Positions 47,339 through 57,596 of a stretch of 64,000 nucleotides of DNA are shown piece by piece. The stretch is from Candidatus Methanoperedens sp. GTDB taxonomy: Archaea; Halobacteriota; Methanosarcinia; Methanosarcinales; Methanoperedenaceae. The notes beneath the pieces were generated by a model. That model was given only the letters and a program-made list of their open reading frames with translations, was not told where the DNA came from and did no database searches. Where the stretch lies: positions 124,001-188,000 of the forward strand of contig VEPM01000001.1 of assembly GCA_012026795.1 (NCBI GenBank). The letters run 5' to 3'. A program made the translations under genes and the position numbers. The stretch's first letter is position 1, and each line of letters begins with the position of its first letter.

Positions 47339-50300
47339 ATGAAAAGAACTGAGGGTAAAATGTTAGATTTTTTAAGAATTGTTGTGACCACACTGCTGTT
47401 TTTAGGGTTTATAGCAGGGACAGCGAGCGCTTTTAATTTTCAAGGATATACTTATAATGAAACAAAAGGCGCTCTGAACGGTACTAATGTAAGTATAGAG
47501 GTTTACACATTTGGTCAACAGGGTCCTCAATTAAACACAACTTACTCTAATTTGAGTAATGCATCAGGATATTTTAATGTCAGTGGTGTTATAGATAGCG
47601 TTGGTTTCCCACCTTACTTTTATAAAATAGTGCTGAGGCATTTTAATGAAACAAGTAATACCCTTGACTATATCGGTCAGTCATTGCCAGAGTTTCCATA
47701 TCAACAAATAAACCAACTTACTATGGGCTCTCCGATCGATTTTTATCTAAGACCCGGCGGCACAATAAATATTACAGCAGTAAATGTGACCGGTGACGCT
47801 ACAACTTTCAGGTATCAAATAAAGGACACAAAACTTGGGTATCCAATAGCTTCAAACTTTAATAGCGAAGTACCAAATGCTCTGGTCTATGTTCCTGCAA
47901 ACAGGAATTATTCTATCATGATATATCCGAACCAGAGTTTTCCTGTAAGCTATGACCTGAATAACCTCACAACATATACGAATAATTATGCAAATATTTC
48001 CTTTAACACCTCCAACTTATTAAGAAGAGTCACCGGTTATGCAAATTTATCCAGTGGTTCATCTAACTTCACGGATCTAAAAATAATAGCTTACCTGATG
48101 GAACCTGGAAGCATGGTATTTCAGGATCATCCGATGCCTTATAACATGAGCGCATGGGATTGCGCGGGTCCGGGTCCGACAAATTGCACGAGTGATATTT
48201 ATGACCCCACAAATGGTACTTATAATATAACACTGCCCGGGGCGAAAATGACAGCAAACATATTGTTGTTTGCAACGGCATATAACGCTACAGGTTATTA
48301 TGGGGCGTTTAGAAATATATCCCTGAACTACTCGAATACAACAGTAACCAACTTTAACTTCACACTGGAGACACTTCTGGGTACTCCAACAACCATTAGT
48401 TTGAATAACGCAAGTGGAGGACCAGGAGGGCCGCCGGGTATAACCAATGTGACGACCAAAAAGTTATCCTTCCAGTTGAAGAATGAAACTTCACAGGCAA
48501 ATATAACCGGTTTTGCGCACATTGAGGTGAAGATTAATTACTCTGCTTATAACGGCTCAACTTTTAACTGGATGACAGATGCTTCGCAGGGCTCTAATGG
48601 TTCATTCAGCATTCCTGTAATCAACGCGGATATAAACAAGATAAATATATTCACACAGGATTTTGCGCCTCTTAAGACTTCAAAGACAGCAGCCCAATTG
48701 ACGCCTGAGCCTGTAGTTATTAATCTTACATCATTTGAACCAGGGGCAATAAATCGCAGCGGACCGCCACCGGATATTAAGATAAAGATGCTGAAAAGCA
48801 ATCCACAGTGTGATGTTCCACAGCCTGCACCAGGCTGCAATTTATTCAATGACGCCGGCGGCGAAAGGAACATGGCTGATTTTAACCCGTTCAAGGTAGT
48901 TATCGGCGGCGGCAAAATAAGCATGAGGATGAAGCTTGTCAGCAATAACATCACAGTGCATTACAAGAATGTTGATATGCTGGCATCAGGACCGCCGGAT
49001 GCAGTGTTTGATCCCAGTGCAAATCGAACATCCCAGAATGGGACACTATTAGAACAGGTATGGCGGTTTGGAAGCATGGGACCTGAGATATATGATGAGG
49101 TTCTCATAGGTATTCCTCTTGGTAGTGTAAATCCGAACAATGTTTCGGTTAAACTCGGGAAACTGTATGATAATAACTGGAACGAAGCATGGAATATGAG
49201 TGTAAATGATACATCTCAGATTCCGTCAGATTATAGCGCTTTCAATACAACCTGGTTTAATAGCACCACAGGCATGCCTTGCACTACCAGTATAACATCA
49301 CCATGTTATCTGGATATAACAAGGAGAATGGTCTGGCTCACCATACCTCACTTCTCAGGAGTAGGACCTGCTGTTTCGGGAACTGCGGGAAATTTCACTG
49401 CGAATCTTACAAACAGCACAGGCATCGCAGGGAGAAACGTAACCATGTATTTCACCATGAATGATACCGCGAATACTACTTCATGGTACAACATCACGTT
49501 CCCCAGCGACTTTAATGCAGGTGCGGCTTCAGTTAATTTAACTATCAATGGTTCAGCAGGTCCGTCAGGATGGGGAAATACCACCGGTCCGCTCTTCGTG
49601 AATGTATCATCAAGCGCTGACCCGGTTAATGCCAGTGCTGGTGTGACCCAATATATCAATATCAGCAACATCACATTGCCGGGATCGGCAGGAATTAAGA
49701 CGATTAACGTTACAACAAGTAACGGATTAACTGTTACGTTGAATTATACGGTTGCAACTTACGGCGTTAACCTGTCAGTTTCAGGTGGTGTAACAGGGAC
49801 AACCAATGCAACAGTAAATAATACATATACACTTCTCCTGCAAAATAACGGAACTGCTACCGATACATACAACCTGACCATAGATCCGACCAATGCATCC
49901 ACAGCAGTCCTGAATGTTAGCGGAGATATTACTTTAGGATCAATGGAGACACGGACATTGCTTCTGAATGTGACAAATGCCTCAACAGGAACTGCTTATG
50001 TCAATGTTACTGCACGATCGTTAAACGATTCGACTAAAGCAGGTTATATCAATACTACAACGACCATTACTGCGGCACCTGAAAGAAATGTCAGCCTCAC
50101 AGTTAGTCCGGTGTCGGCTTCAGCTTCAGTCAGGCCCAACGTAAATGCGACCTATACTCTTAACCTGACAAATACAGGAAATATGGTAGACACATATACG
50201 CTGGTATTAGATGGGGATACTACGGCCTCGGTGAATGCCACAAATATTACTTCAGTCAACGACCTTGCAGCAGGAGCATCAAGAATATTCCTGCTCAATG

Positions 50301-52978
50301 TGACAAATACAACGCAGGGAGTATTCCACATAAATGTGACTGCGACCTCGAACGGTAACAGTAGTAAGTTTGCTTCCGTCAATACCACGACGTCTGTGAC
50401 TCTAAGCGCCCCTGATATTGCTGTCTCTTACTGGGGATATGTCGTCATTAATCAGGTTTTAAGCTCAGCTTATATTAGTGTACACGGATCAAACGGTACA
50501 GAAGTTGCAAATACGACCAGCTTCTCTAATGGTACATACCAGGTATCAGTGCCATGGGACGATCTCTATACAACCGCTGATGAGGGTGTAGTTTCAGGTG
50601 AAACCATAACTTTCAATGTGAACAATATATCCGTGTACAGTAGAACCATCAACAATAATGGGACGAACAACAGGCAGGACCTGTCGCTCTACAACGGAAC
50701 CATAATCGGCAGCGTTCTTAAAGCAACTACGGGCCTTGGAATAGACGTCGCTACGGTTACCATCACAAATGCCACGCTTGGCCTGTCGGTAACCACGACA
50801 ACCAACTCATTGGGGTCATATTCAGCTCCGGTTTTCCCTGGAACATACAATATAAGTGTTACAAAGTCAGGATACATAAGCAATACTACTACAACAGGTA
50901 AGATTGTTTATGCAAATACCAGCACATCAGTGGCTGCCATTTTGCTTTCCCCCAATACGGTCACAGTAACAGCAAACAGGACAGTGGGATCGGCAGATAG
51001 AGGACAGAATGTAACCTTCAACCTGACAGTGGCTAATAAAGGTGACAATGCAACGTTCAATGTAACAACATCGGTTACAAATATCACGATAGCGACAAAC
51101 ATTACAACACCATCTCCGCTGCTGCTTAATACCACCACATCCACAGGAAATGTGATTGTGGAAGTGAACAACAGCAACCTTGGAGGCTGGCCTGTCACAG
51201 TAACCATCAGCAATGGTACACAGTCAAAGACCGCAAGCATCACACTGAATGCGATCATGAGGGATTCAAGTGTAGCTAACACCACAATCAACAGTACAGT
51301 CAACAATTCAAATGTCACAGGCGGCGCATACCTGGAAAATACGAGGGTTGACAATTCAACAGTTGCAAACGCAACACTGATAAATGCAACTGTACAGGAC
51401 AATGCAACCATCTCAGGCAATTCGACGTTAATAACGGATTCAACCATAACAGGCCAGGGTACAGTAATCACCGATGGCTCGATTATCAAAGGCACTTACG
51501 TTGATTCCTACATAGACAACTCCATAATTGGAAGTGCAACTGTTGATAGTTCGAATCTTACCGGTTCAACTATAGGTGGTAATGCATCGATCACGAATTC
51601 CACATTGATAGATGCAACAGTTACCAACTCGACATTGACCGATGTGACTGTGAGCGGTGAAAGTTCGATAACAAATGTTGCAAGCCTGGACAATATAACA
51701 ATCGGAGGCGTGACAATCACAGGACAGGCAGCTTATGACTTTGAAGGTATGATCTCAGCAACAACAACCGGCTGGGTAACCTACCAGACAATAAACTTCA
51801 CGAAGGTTTACGAAGCTGTCCGTATTTCCCAGCTGGTTATTGAGCAGAGTGGAGACATACCTGTTCAAGCAAACATATCTACTCGCATAAATGCCACCCA
51901 GGGAGTTTCCAGGAACATCAGTATGAATGTCACTGCCAACAGGAGTATGGCCATAAACATCTCGGAAACATTCATAAGTCCTGATGGTGTCGGACTGGGT
52001 TCAGGTAAAATCGGGAACTACCTGGTCATCCGGAGCAATGATACATCGAATGTCACGAACCATACCCTGAGATTATATCTGGACGTCAATCCGGCAAATT
52101 ATTCAAGTGTCAAGATATATTATTACAATACGACAGCAGCAACGCCGGCATGGCAGGCTTTGACAACAACTGCAAGCGGTAATGAAAGCGGCAGATGGTA
52201 TCTTGAAGCAACACCCAACCACTTCAGTACCTTCGCATTGCTTGGAACACCAGCAACCACACCGTGTAGTAATTGCGATGGAGGCGGCGGTGGAGGCGGT
52301 GGCGGAGGTGGCGGCGGAGGAAGGTCCAATGAAAATACATCAAATATCGAAGTGGTCGAGAAATATGATATGCAGATATCAAAGGATGCTCTTACCGCCT
52401 ACAGGTTCACTGATAAAAAGAACCCCATAATGTACGTCAATATAACAGGCAACACCACCCTGGGGATCATCACCACATCAGTAGAAGTATTGAAGAATAC
52501 CTCGACACTTGTGAGCTTCCCGCCTGAGGGACTTGTGTATAAGAACGCCAATATCTGGGTCGGGACTGCGGGCTTTGCAACTCCGAAGAACATCAAGGAT
52601 GCTCTCATCAAATTCAGGATTGAGAACTCCTGGATGAGTGAGAACCGCGTTCAAAATAGCGCAATAGTCCTTGAGAAATGGGACGGAAGCAACTGGGTTC
52701 AGCTTGAGACAACGTTCGTGTCAAAGGATGGCACCTACTCGATCTTTGAGGGCAGGACAAATTCCTTCTCACCATTTGCAATAGTTGCAAAGTCAAGTGG
52801 CCAGGCAATCCCCACAGTAACATCCACACCGGCCGGAACACCGACACCCGGACCAACAGGAAAACCGGGTACGGGAGGTGAAGGAGGTTTATCGACAGAG
52901 ATCATCATCGGATTGATAATCCTTGTGATCATCGGGGCTATAGCATACTACTTCCTGGTGGTGAAGAAGAATGAGTAA
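47339..52978 (+). CDS. Giant surface protein with NEW3-like, beta-solenoid and PGF-pre-PGF domains
   Basis: The ATG at 47339 is best placed after GGAGG (earlier in-frame ATGs at 47303 and 47330 are poorer), giving 1879 residues. A signal peptide (to about 31) precedes beta-rich domains with many NxS/T sequons and two alpha-galactosidase NEW3-like repeats (about 809-1010). These are followed by a 'SYWGYV' domain (about 1030-1110), a carboxypeptidase-regulatory-like domain (1118-1205), and an Asn/Ser/Thr-rich tract of hydrophobic steps (1307-1460) that may form a beta-solenoid. The C-terminal part has a run of 14 Gly (about 1647), a PGF-pre-PGF domain (1669-1817) and a membrane helix (1853-1874) with a basic end. 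It is probably an S-layer-associated or adhesion-type protein. The gene at 55819 shares the 'SYWGYV' and PGF-pre-PGF parts. Confidence 0.85.
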   Translation: MKRTEGKMLDFLRIVVTTLLFLGFIAGTASAFNFQGYTYNETKGALNGTNVSIEVYTFGQQGPQLNTTYSNLSNASGYFNVSGVIDSVGFPPYFYKIVLRHFNETSNTLDYIGQSLPEFPYQQINQLTMGSPIDFYLRPGGTINITAVNVTGDATTFRYQIKDTKLGYPIASNFNSEVPNALVYVPANRNYSIMIYPNQSFPVSYDLNNLTTYTNNYANISFNTSNLLRRVTGYANLSSGSSNFTDLKIIAYLMEPGSMVFQDHPMPYNMSAWDCAGPGPTNCTSDIYDPTNGTYNITLPGAKMTANILLFATAYNATGYYGAFRNISLNYSNTTVTNFNFTLETLLGTPTTISLNNASGGPGGPPGITNVTTKKLSFQLKNETSQANITGFAHIEVKINYSAYNGSTFNWMTDASQGSNGSFSIPVINADINKINIFTQDFAPLKTSKTAAQLTPEPVVINLTSFEPGAINRSGPPPDIKIKMLKSNPQCDVPQPAPGCNLFNDAGGERNMADFNPFKVVIGGGKISMRMKLVSNNITVHYKNVDMLASGPPDAVFDPSANRTSQNGTLLEQVWRFGSMGPEIYDEVLIGIPLGSVNPNNVSVKLGKLYDNNWNEAWNMSVNDTSQIPSDYSAFNTTWFNSTTGMPCTTSITSPCYLDITRRMVWLTIPHFSGVGPAVSGTAGNFTANLTNSTGIAGRNVTMYFTMNDTANTTSWYNITFPSDFNAGAASVNLTINGSAGPSGWGNTTGPLFVNVSSSADPVNASAGVTQYINISNITLPGSAGIKTINVTTSNGLTVTLNYTVATYGVNLSVSGGVTGTTNATVNNTYTLLLQNNGTATDTYNLTIDPTNASTAVLNVSGDITLGSMETRTLLLNVTNASTGTAYVNVTARSLNDSTKAGYINTTTTITAAPERNVSLTVSPVSASASVRPNVNATYTLNLTNTGNMVDTYTLVLDGDTTASVNATNITSVNDLAAGASRIFLLNVTNTTQGVFHINVTATSNGNSSKFASVNTTTSVTLSAPDIAVSYWGYVVINQVLSSAYISVHGSNGTEVANTTSFSNGTYQVSVPWDDLYTTADEGVVSGETITFNVNNISVYSRTINNNGTNNRQDLSLYNGTIIGSVLKATTGLGIDVATVTITNATLGLSVTTTTNSLGSYSAPVFPGTYNISVTKSGYISNTTTTGKIVYANTSTSVAAILLSPNTVTVTANRTVGSADRGQNVTFNLTVANKGDNATFNVTTSVTNITIATNITTPSPLLLNTTTSTGNVIVEVNNSNLGGWPVTVTISNGTQSKTASITLNAIMRDSSVANTTINSTVNNSNVTGGAYLENTRVDNSTVANATLINATVQDNATISGNSTLITDSTITGQGTVITDGSIIKGTYVDSYIDNSIIGSATVDSSNLTGSTIGGNASITNSTLIDATVTNSTLTDVTVSGESSITNVASLDNITIGGVTITGQAAYDFEGMISATTTGWVTYQTINFTKVYEAVRISQLVIEQSGDIPVQANISTRINATQGVSRNISMNVTANRSMAINISETFISPDGVGLGSGKIGNYLVIRSNDTSNVTNHTLRLYLDVNPANYSSVKIYYYNTTAATPAWQALTTTASGNESGRWYLEATPNHFSTFALLGTPATTPCSNCDGGGGGGGGGGGGGGRSNENTSNIEVVEKYDMQISKDALTAYRFTDKKNPIMYVNITGNTTLGIITTSVEVLKNTSTLVSFPPEGLVYKNANIWVGTAGFATPKNIKDALIKFRIENSWMSENRVQNSAIVLEKWDGSNWVQLETTFVSKDGTYSIFEGRTNSFSPFAIVAKSSGQAIPTVTSTPAGTPTPGPTGKPGTGGEGGLSTEIIIGLIILVIIGAIAYYFLVVKKNE

Positions 52979-53067
52979 GAATCCAGGGGCTTTATGCCCC
53001 TTATTTTATTGTCATGAAATCATGCTAGCTAAAAAGGAGATTAAATGAAATGAAGGAGGCTAAAATT

Positions 53068-55785
53068 ATGAGAAAAGGAATATTAATAGGTATAGGAATT
53101 TTGATAATATTGCTGGCGCTGGCAGGAACGGGAAGCGCAAACCCGAGTGGATCCTTTGGATTGAACTGTGGTCCTGGGTGTCATCCATCTATAACGTCTG
53201 CGATGACAACTTTCTACAACGAAACGCATCGTTATAATGCAACTTCGATCGCTTACAATGTAACAGCGAATAATACGTTGTATTGCGATAAATGTCATGT
53301 AGATGTCTCAACACATAGCAGTGGGGAGGTTATGAATTTCTCTCTTAGAAATGGCACTGCCACATACCTGAATTCTTCGGTATGCAAAGACTGCCACAAG
53401 GCAAAGTACGATAACTGGACAAACACATTGCACCGCGTCATGTTGACCAAGAATACTTCAGGTGCAGTGATGAACCTCAGTCTTCCTGACGGGTTGAACT
53501 GGACTACCACGAACGTATCATATATGATAGTAGGTAAAACCTCTTTTAGATACCTTAATGCGACAGGATATTTATTCAGGAAATATGATGTTGTAACGGG
53601 GAATTTTACGCCTTATAACACAACTGATCCGGAAAATAGACCCCAATACTCATGCGGAGGCTGCCATAACACAGGCTATAATGCAACTGGCGGCAACCAG
53701 AGCAATTTATCCGGAATAATCGGAACATGGGCCGAAGAAGGGATTACATGCGAGAACTGTCATGGGCCAGGCGGCAACGGTCATAACGTGACCGTATACA
53801 CCAAGGGCGAGGATTGTATGAGATGCCATTATGGCGCCAGCAGACAGGGACTTGCAATGACGAACAAACATGCACTGGGCCCTGCTGAAGAATCCACTAA
53901 CCCCAGCTGTACCCAGTGCCATTCGCCGTATAACAGGTATATAGGATCTCCGGCGTCAGAAGGTACTGCTGCAAATGTAACATGTTCAGTATGCCACAAT
54001 CCCCACAGTACAACGAATGATAAGTACGCAGGTCTTCTCGCGCCAAATGGTTTCAACAATATCAGCTATGCTACTGTTGAAGATGTGAAGTTAAGCTTCT
54101 TTAACGGGACTGCGAGCAATGTCAGCAAGTTCAGTAATACCAGCGTGTTCACAGGTACGAATGCTTCACTGGTGGCAGGGAATGATATATTTGATAACCT
54201 GAGCCTTGTCACCGTGTTATACCCATTCCTTGGAAGCACGTCAAAAATCTATAATACCCAGGTAATAGATGACAGCTATGGTACTACAGGCATTAACCTG
54301 GCAGGCCGTCCCGAATCTGAAGTCCTGTGCTCAAAGTGCCACTACAGGCATGGATTGGAACATATAGCAGGCGTGAACCTTAGCCATGGCAGGAATAATG
54401 TAACTAACAGCAGCGAAACTGCAACATGCGTTGACTGCCACATGGCCAATGCAGGCGGCAAGACGGAGCATACCTTCGATGCGGAAAATGCAACGAACTA
54501 CCCGCAGTATACCTGTTCAAAGGGTACGAATTGCCATGTGACAAGCGCGGAGAACCTGAATTTAAGCAATATTTCAATAGTTCCCATAGAAACTGAATGG
54601 GCTGCAAGCAGGCATAACAAAACCCAATTTTACAAAAATGATTCCTACTTTGCAAACCAGACCGGCTATAGCAGCAGCTCCGGCGCCCCCAATCGCAATA
54701 ACAGCGAATGCATGAAATGCCATTCACCATTTGAATGGAACCCTTCGTATATAGTCAGAAACGTATCAGATTTCAGGGGTATAACATGCGGAGTTTGTCA
54801 TAATATCCATGATATGGGTGACTCGATCAACGAATCAGGTCTGAAATATAGCTGGTATAACAGGGATGCGAGTTATTCAAGCGGAAGATACAAAGCTAAC
54901 TACACGCTGATGGCAAATACCACGGAACTGTGCGGCAACTGCCATTCGAATGATAATCCCAGAATATATCGGGCAGGGCCTGGCTGGAATGGAACGGATG
55001 CTACCAGCACCAGCGCCACAGTTTATCCAGTTTCACCGCACGGCTGGCCAGCAAAGGATCTTTTCCTTACTTCCCCGAAGCAGTCAGGCCAGGACTTCGA
55101 ATGTATTGATTGCCACATGTATGTCAACAAGACAAATGCCACAGGATTAGTGGCCGATACCGATAAGATAACAGGACATAGCTTCACAGTGAATCAAACC
55201 GGTCTTCAGAATACTTCAAGATGCGGAGGCTGTCATAATGGAGTATTATTCGATACAATTCCAGACAGGATTGAAGCTGTACAGGCCGCTACCCATACGA
55301 AGTGGAATTCCACTAACTCGACAGTTATGGGCGCACTGGCAGTATATAAGAACTATACAGGCGTGAAGAACCTGAGCGCGGATAAGATCGCCAGGGCATA
55401 CTGGAATCTTAGATTGGTATATTCAGACGATAGCTGGGGTGTACATAACCCGGATAAGGCGACTACACTGCTTGATGAAGCTGCAGCTTATGCGGCTGCT
55501 TCAAATGCCTCTCTCGGGCAGGCATTAGTATCAACAGTCAACCTGACCGCAGGATGGAACAATAAGGCTCTCCAGAATGCATCAGCGGTTACATCCCCGG
55601 TCTCGGTAATGTCTTCGGTGGCAAGCAACATAACCGTGGTCTGGCATTACAACACCAGCAACCCGGCAGACCCATGGGAATTGTATGATCCTGCCATGCC
55701 TTCAAATCTCAACGATCTGACTGAGATAGTTTCAGGAGAAGGCTACTGGATATACGCAATAAGAAATACTGTGTGGACTGTATAA
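53068..55785 (+). CDS. Secreted multiheme c-type cytochrome (16 heme-binding motifs)
   Basis: AAGGAGG eight bases before the ATG at 53068 fixes the start; an ATG at 53050 is less likely. The 905-residue protein has a signal peptide (to about 27). By eye it carries 14 CXXCH motifs plus one CX3CH ('CGPGCH', first motif) and one CX5CH ('CSKGTNCH'), so up to 16 hemes. It has more than 50 N-X-S/T sequons, suggesting heavy N-glycosylation. Most hemes are in the first two-thirds of the protein. The C-terminal 80 residues form a small domain ('NLTAGWN', 'GYWIYAI') seen in other archaeal surface proteins. There is no membrane anchor. It should move electrons outside the membrane, possibly to minerals, partner cells or other cytochromes. 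Confidence 0.92.
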   Translation: MRKGILIGIGILIILLALAGTGSANPSGSFGLNCGPGCHPSITSAMTTFYNETHRYNATSIAYNVTANNTLYCDKCHVDVSTHSSGEVMNFSLRNGTATYLNSSVCKDCHKAKYDNWTNTLHRVMLTKNTSGAVMNLSLPDGLNWTTTNVSYMIVGKTSFRYLNATGYLFRKYDVVTGNFTPYNTTDPENRPQYSCGGCHNTGYNATGGNQSNLSGIIGTWAEEGITCENCHGPGGNGHNVTVYTKGEDCMRCHYGASRQGLAMTNKHALGPAEESTNPSCTQCHSPYNRYIGSPASEGTAANVTCSVCHNPHSTTNDKYAGLLAPNGFNNISYATVEDVKLSFFNGTASNVSKFSNTSVFTGTNASLVAGNDIFDNLSLVTVLYPFLGSTSKIYNTQVIDDSYGTTGINLAGRPESEVLCSKCHYRHGLEHIAGVNLSHGRNNVTNSSETATCVDCHMANAGGKTEHTFDAENATNYPQYTCSKGTNCHVTSAENLNLSNISIVPIETEWAASRHNKTQFYKNDSYFANQTGYSSSSGAPNRNNSECMKCHSPFEWNPSYIVRNVSDFRGITCGVCHNIHDMGDSINESGLKYSWYNRDASYSSGRYKANYTLMANTTELCGNCHSNDNPRIYRAGPGWNGTDATSTSATVYPVSPHGWPAKDLFLTSPKQSGQDFECIDCHMYVNKTNATGLVADTDKITGHSFTVNQTGLQNTSRCGGCHNGVLFDTIPDRIEAVQAATHTKWNSTNSTVMGALAVYKNYTGVKNLSADKIARAYWNLRLVYSDDSWGVHNPDKATTLLDEAAAYAAASNASLGQALVSTVNLTAGWNNKALQNASAVTSPVSVMSSVASNITVVWHYNTSNPADPWELYDPAMPSNLNDLTEIVSGEGYWIYAIRNTVWTV

Positions 55786-55818
55786 GTCCACACATTTTAT
55801 ATATTTTGGAGTGAGAGA

Positions 55819-56838
55819 ATGAAAAAAAATATTTTATTAATAATACTATTGTTTTTGGTCCCTATAGGACAGGCAATCGATGAACCGCTTGTGATTTCAT
55901 ACTGGGGTTATGTAACCGTGGATGGTATCACAAAACAAAATGCTGTGATCACAGTGCTTGATTCATCATGCAATTCAGTTGCAAGTACAACGAGCACACA
56001 AAATTCTTCATACAGGGTAGAAGTACGCATGGATCAAGGAGTAACTTCAGGCGAGACCCTGACATTCAATGTAGATGGCAAGACTGCGAAAACGATAGCA
56101 GTTGGCGGCAAAGGAACAAACAACAGGCTGGACCTGGCAATATCAAGTTCTTCAACGAATACATGTACTGCTGGAGGAGATAGAAACACCAATGGAGGTT
56201 CAGGAGGAGGCGGAGCCAGTGTTTCTGCAGAAGCCTTTGAAAACGTAGTGAAGAAAGAAACGAGAGATGAAGTCTTATCCGTAAATGTTCCCAGGTCATT
56301 TATTTTCACGACCCCGGAGCTGCCTGTATCCGAGGTAGCGATAACTAGCAATATAAATGCCGGCCTTATACATGTCCAGGTCGAGCTTCTAAAAAACAGG
56401 TCCACACTCGTGAAAGATGATGCACCCGGAAATGTTTATAAATATGTCAATATCTGGGTTGGCACATCAGGCTTTGCAGTGCCGCAGAACATAAAAGAGG
56501 CTGTAATCAAATTCAAACTTGAGAATTCCTGGATAACATCAAAAGGTTTCAAAGAATCGGATATTGCAATGCTCAGATGGGACGGGACACAATGGACCTC
56601 ACTTGCTACTGAGAAAAAGAACAGTGACGGGAATTTCACGTACTATGAGGCAAAAACCAACGCATTCTCACCGTTTGCCATTTCAGGAGTTAAAGGAGTG
56701 GTGTCTGCTGCCGGGGTTGAAGTAACAGCCAACCAGACGCAAACTCCTGTACCTGCAGCCACTAAAAAAGCGCCGGGATTAGAGTTCGTTCTTGCCGTAG
56801 CAGGCTTGATGGCTGCAGTTTTAAGAAAGAGAAGCTAA
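55819..56838 (+). CDS. PGF-pre-PGF domain surface protein with PGF-CTERM-like tail
   Basis: This 339-residue protein has a signal peptide (about 1-18), a 'SYWGYV' beta domain (about 25-110), a Gly/Asn-rich linker, a PGF-pre-PGF domain (about 135-285) and a C-terminal 'PGLEFVLAVAGLMAAVLRKRS'-type tail. That tail fits the PGF-CTERM sorting signal of archaeosortase A, with PGL in place of PGF. GGAGTGA precedes the ATG. It is a short relative of the giant surface protein at 47339 and lies just downstream of the 16-motif cytochrome, so it may be its partner at the surface. Confidence 0.85.
   Translation: MKKNILLIILLFLVPIGQAIDEPLVISYWGYVTVDGITKQNAVITVLDSSCNSVASTTSTQNSSYRVEVRMDQGVTSGETLTFNVDGKTAKTIAVGGKGTNNRLDLAISSSSTNTCTAGGDRNTNGGSGGGGASVSAEAFENVVKKETRDEVLSVNVPRSFIFTTPELPVSEVAITSNINAGLIHVQVELLKNRSTLVKDDAPGNVYKYVNIWVGTSGFAVPQNIKEAVIKFKLENSWITSKGFKESDIAMLRWDGTQWTSLATEKKNSDGNFTYYEAKTNAFSPFAISGVKGVVSAAGVEVTANQTQTPVPAATKKAPGLEFVLAVAGLMAAVLRKRS
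56819..56838 (+). repeat. 20-base direct repeat, left copy (3' end of the PGF gene)
   Basis: The last 20 bases of the coding sequence, through the TAA, recur exactly at 57597-57616 beyond the two repeat units. The two copies flank about 760 bases of inserted-looking sequence. Confidence 0.8.
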
Positions 56839-56844
56839 AAGCCA

Positions 56845-56934
56845 TGAAATAGTTTAAAACCACAGAGAACGCAGAGAACACAGAGTTTTGTATTTTATTC
56901 TCTGAGTCCTCCGCGCACTCTGTGGTTTATTTCA
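56845..56934. repeat. ORF-less repeat unit with terminal inverted repeats (R1)
   Basis: This 90-base element starts TGAAATAGTTTAAAACCACAGAG and ends CTCTGTGGTTTATTTCA; the ends are imperfect inverted repeats. It carries a CACAGAG-rich left half and a CTCCGCGCACTCTGTGG right half. The ends match those of the ORF-carrying unit at 57061-57514, so it looks like a deleted, MITE-like derivative. Confidence 0.75.
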
Positions 56935-57060
56935 AATTTCTCTCTCTTTTTTTTTACTTTTATTCATCCTTAATTCGACAACTAACCATCAAAATGGCAG
57001 ATTTTTCTTAATAATCAATTAACGCCATACGTTCTTATTCCATTGATAAGACAAAGCCCA

Positions 57061-57514
57061 TGAAATAGTTTAAAACCACAGAGAACGCAGAGAGCACAGA
57101 GAAAATGGAATTGAATGAAATATCAGAAAAGATCATTGGGGCGGCAATACAAGTACACAGAACCTTGGGACCTGGATTGCTGGAAAGTACATATGAAGCT
57201 TGCTTGAAATATGAATTGGAAAAACGAGGTTTAAAAGTCCTGTCTCAGGTTGGACTTCCTGTCATATATGATGGGATAAAAATTGATTTGGGATATAGAC
57301 TGGATCTTCTCATAGAAGATGCCGTAATCATAGAACTTAAAGCCGTAACTACGGTAACCCCTCTTCATGAGGCACAACTACTCTCTTACCTTAAGTTAAG
57401 CGGAAAACACCTTGGTCTTTTAATTAATTTCAATGTGACGCTTTTAAAGGATGGAATTACTCGGAGGATCAATTAATAACTCTGTGTCCTCCGCGCACTC
57501 TGTGGTTTTTTTCA
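57061..57514 (+). mobile_element. Repeat-bounded unit carrying a GxxExxY gene (R2)
   Basis: This 454-base unit has the same terminal inverted repeats as the R1 unit and contains exactly one gene, which starts right after the left end and stops just before the right end. It could be a mobile or selfish element. No transposase is present and no target-site duplication of a normal transposon type was found. Confidence 0.55.
57105..57476 (+). CDS. GxxExxY family protein (PD-(D/E)XK nuclease fold)
   Basis: This 123-residue protein has the name-giving motif 'GLLESTY' at residues 24-30 and the PD-(D/E)XK-type residues Asp67, Glu77 and Lys79 ('RLDLLIEDAVIIELK'). The family is widespread in bacteria and archaea and its cellular function is not known. 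The gene is tightly enclosed by the R2 inverted repeats: the left repeat lies directly before the ATG and the right repeat begins at the stop codon. No typical ribosome site is seen, so the CACAGAG repeat itself may supply translation initiation. Confidence 0.85.
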   Translation: MELNEISEKIIGAAIQVHRTLGPGLLESTYEACLKYELEKRGLKVLSQVGLPVIYDGIKIDLGYRLDLLIEDAVIIELKAVTTVTPLHEAQLLSYLKLSGKHLGLLINFNVTLLKDGITRRIN

Positions 57515-57596
57515 AACCAGAGAATAATAAAAAGTATTGGATTCACAATCCAACGGTTGATTTGACGCCATAGGTTATTAAATATACTTGCGGCAA

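Noticed and set aside
50908-51495. A 195-residue minus-strand frame opposite the giant surface protein
   Set aside because: It mirrors the Thr/Asn-rich codons of the sense gene and has no own ribosome site or domain.
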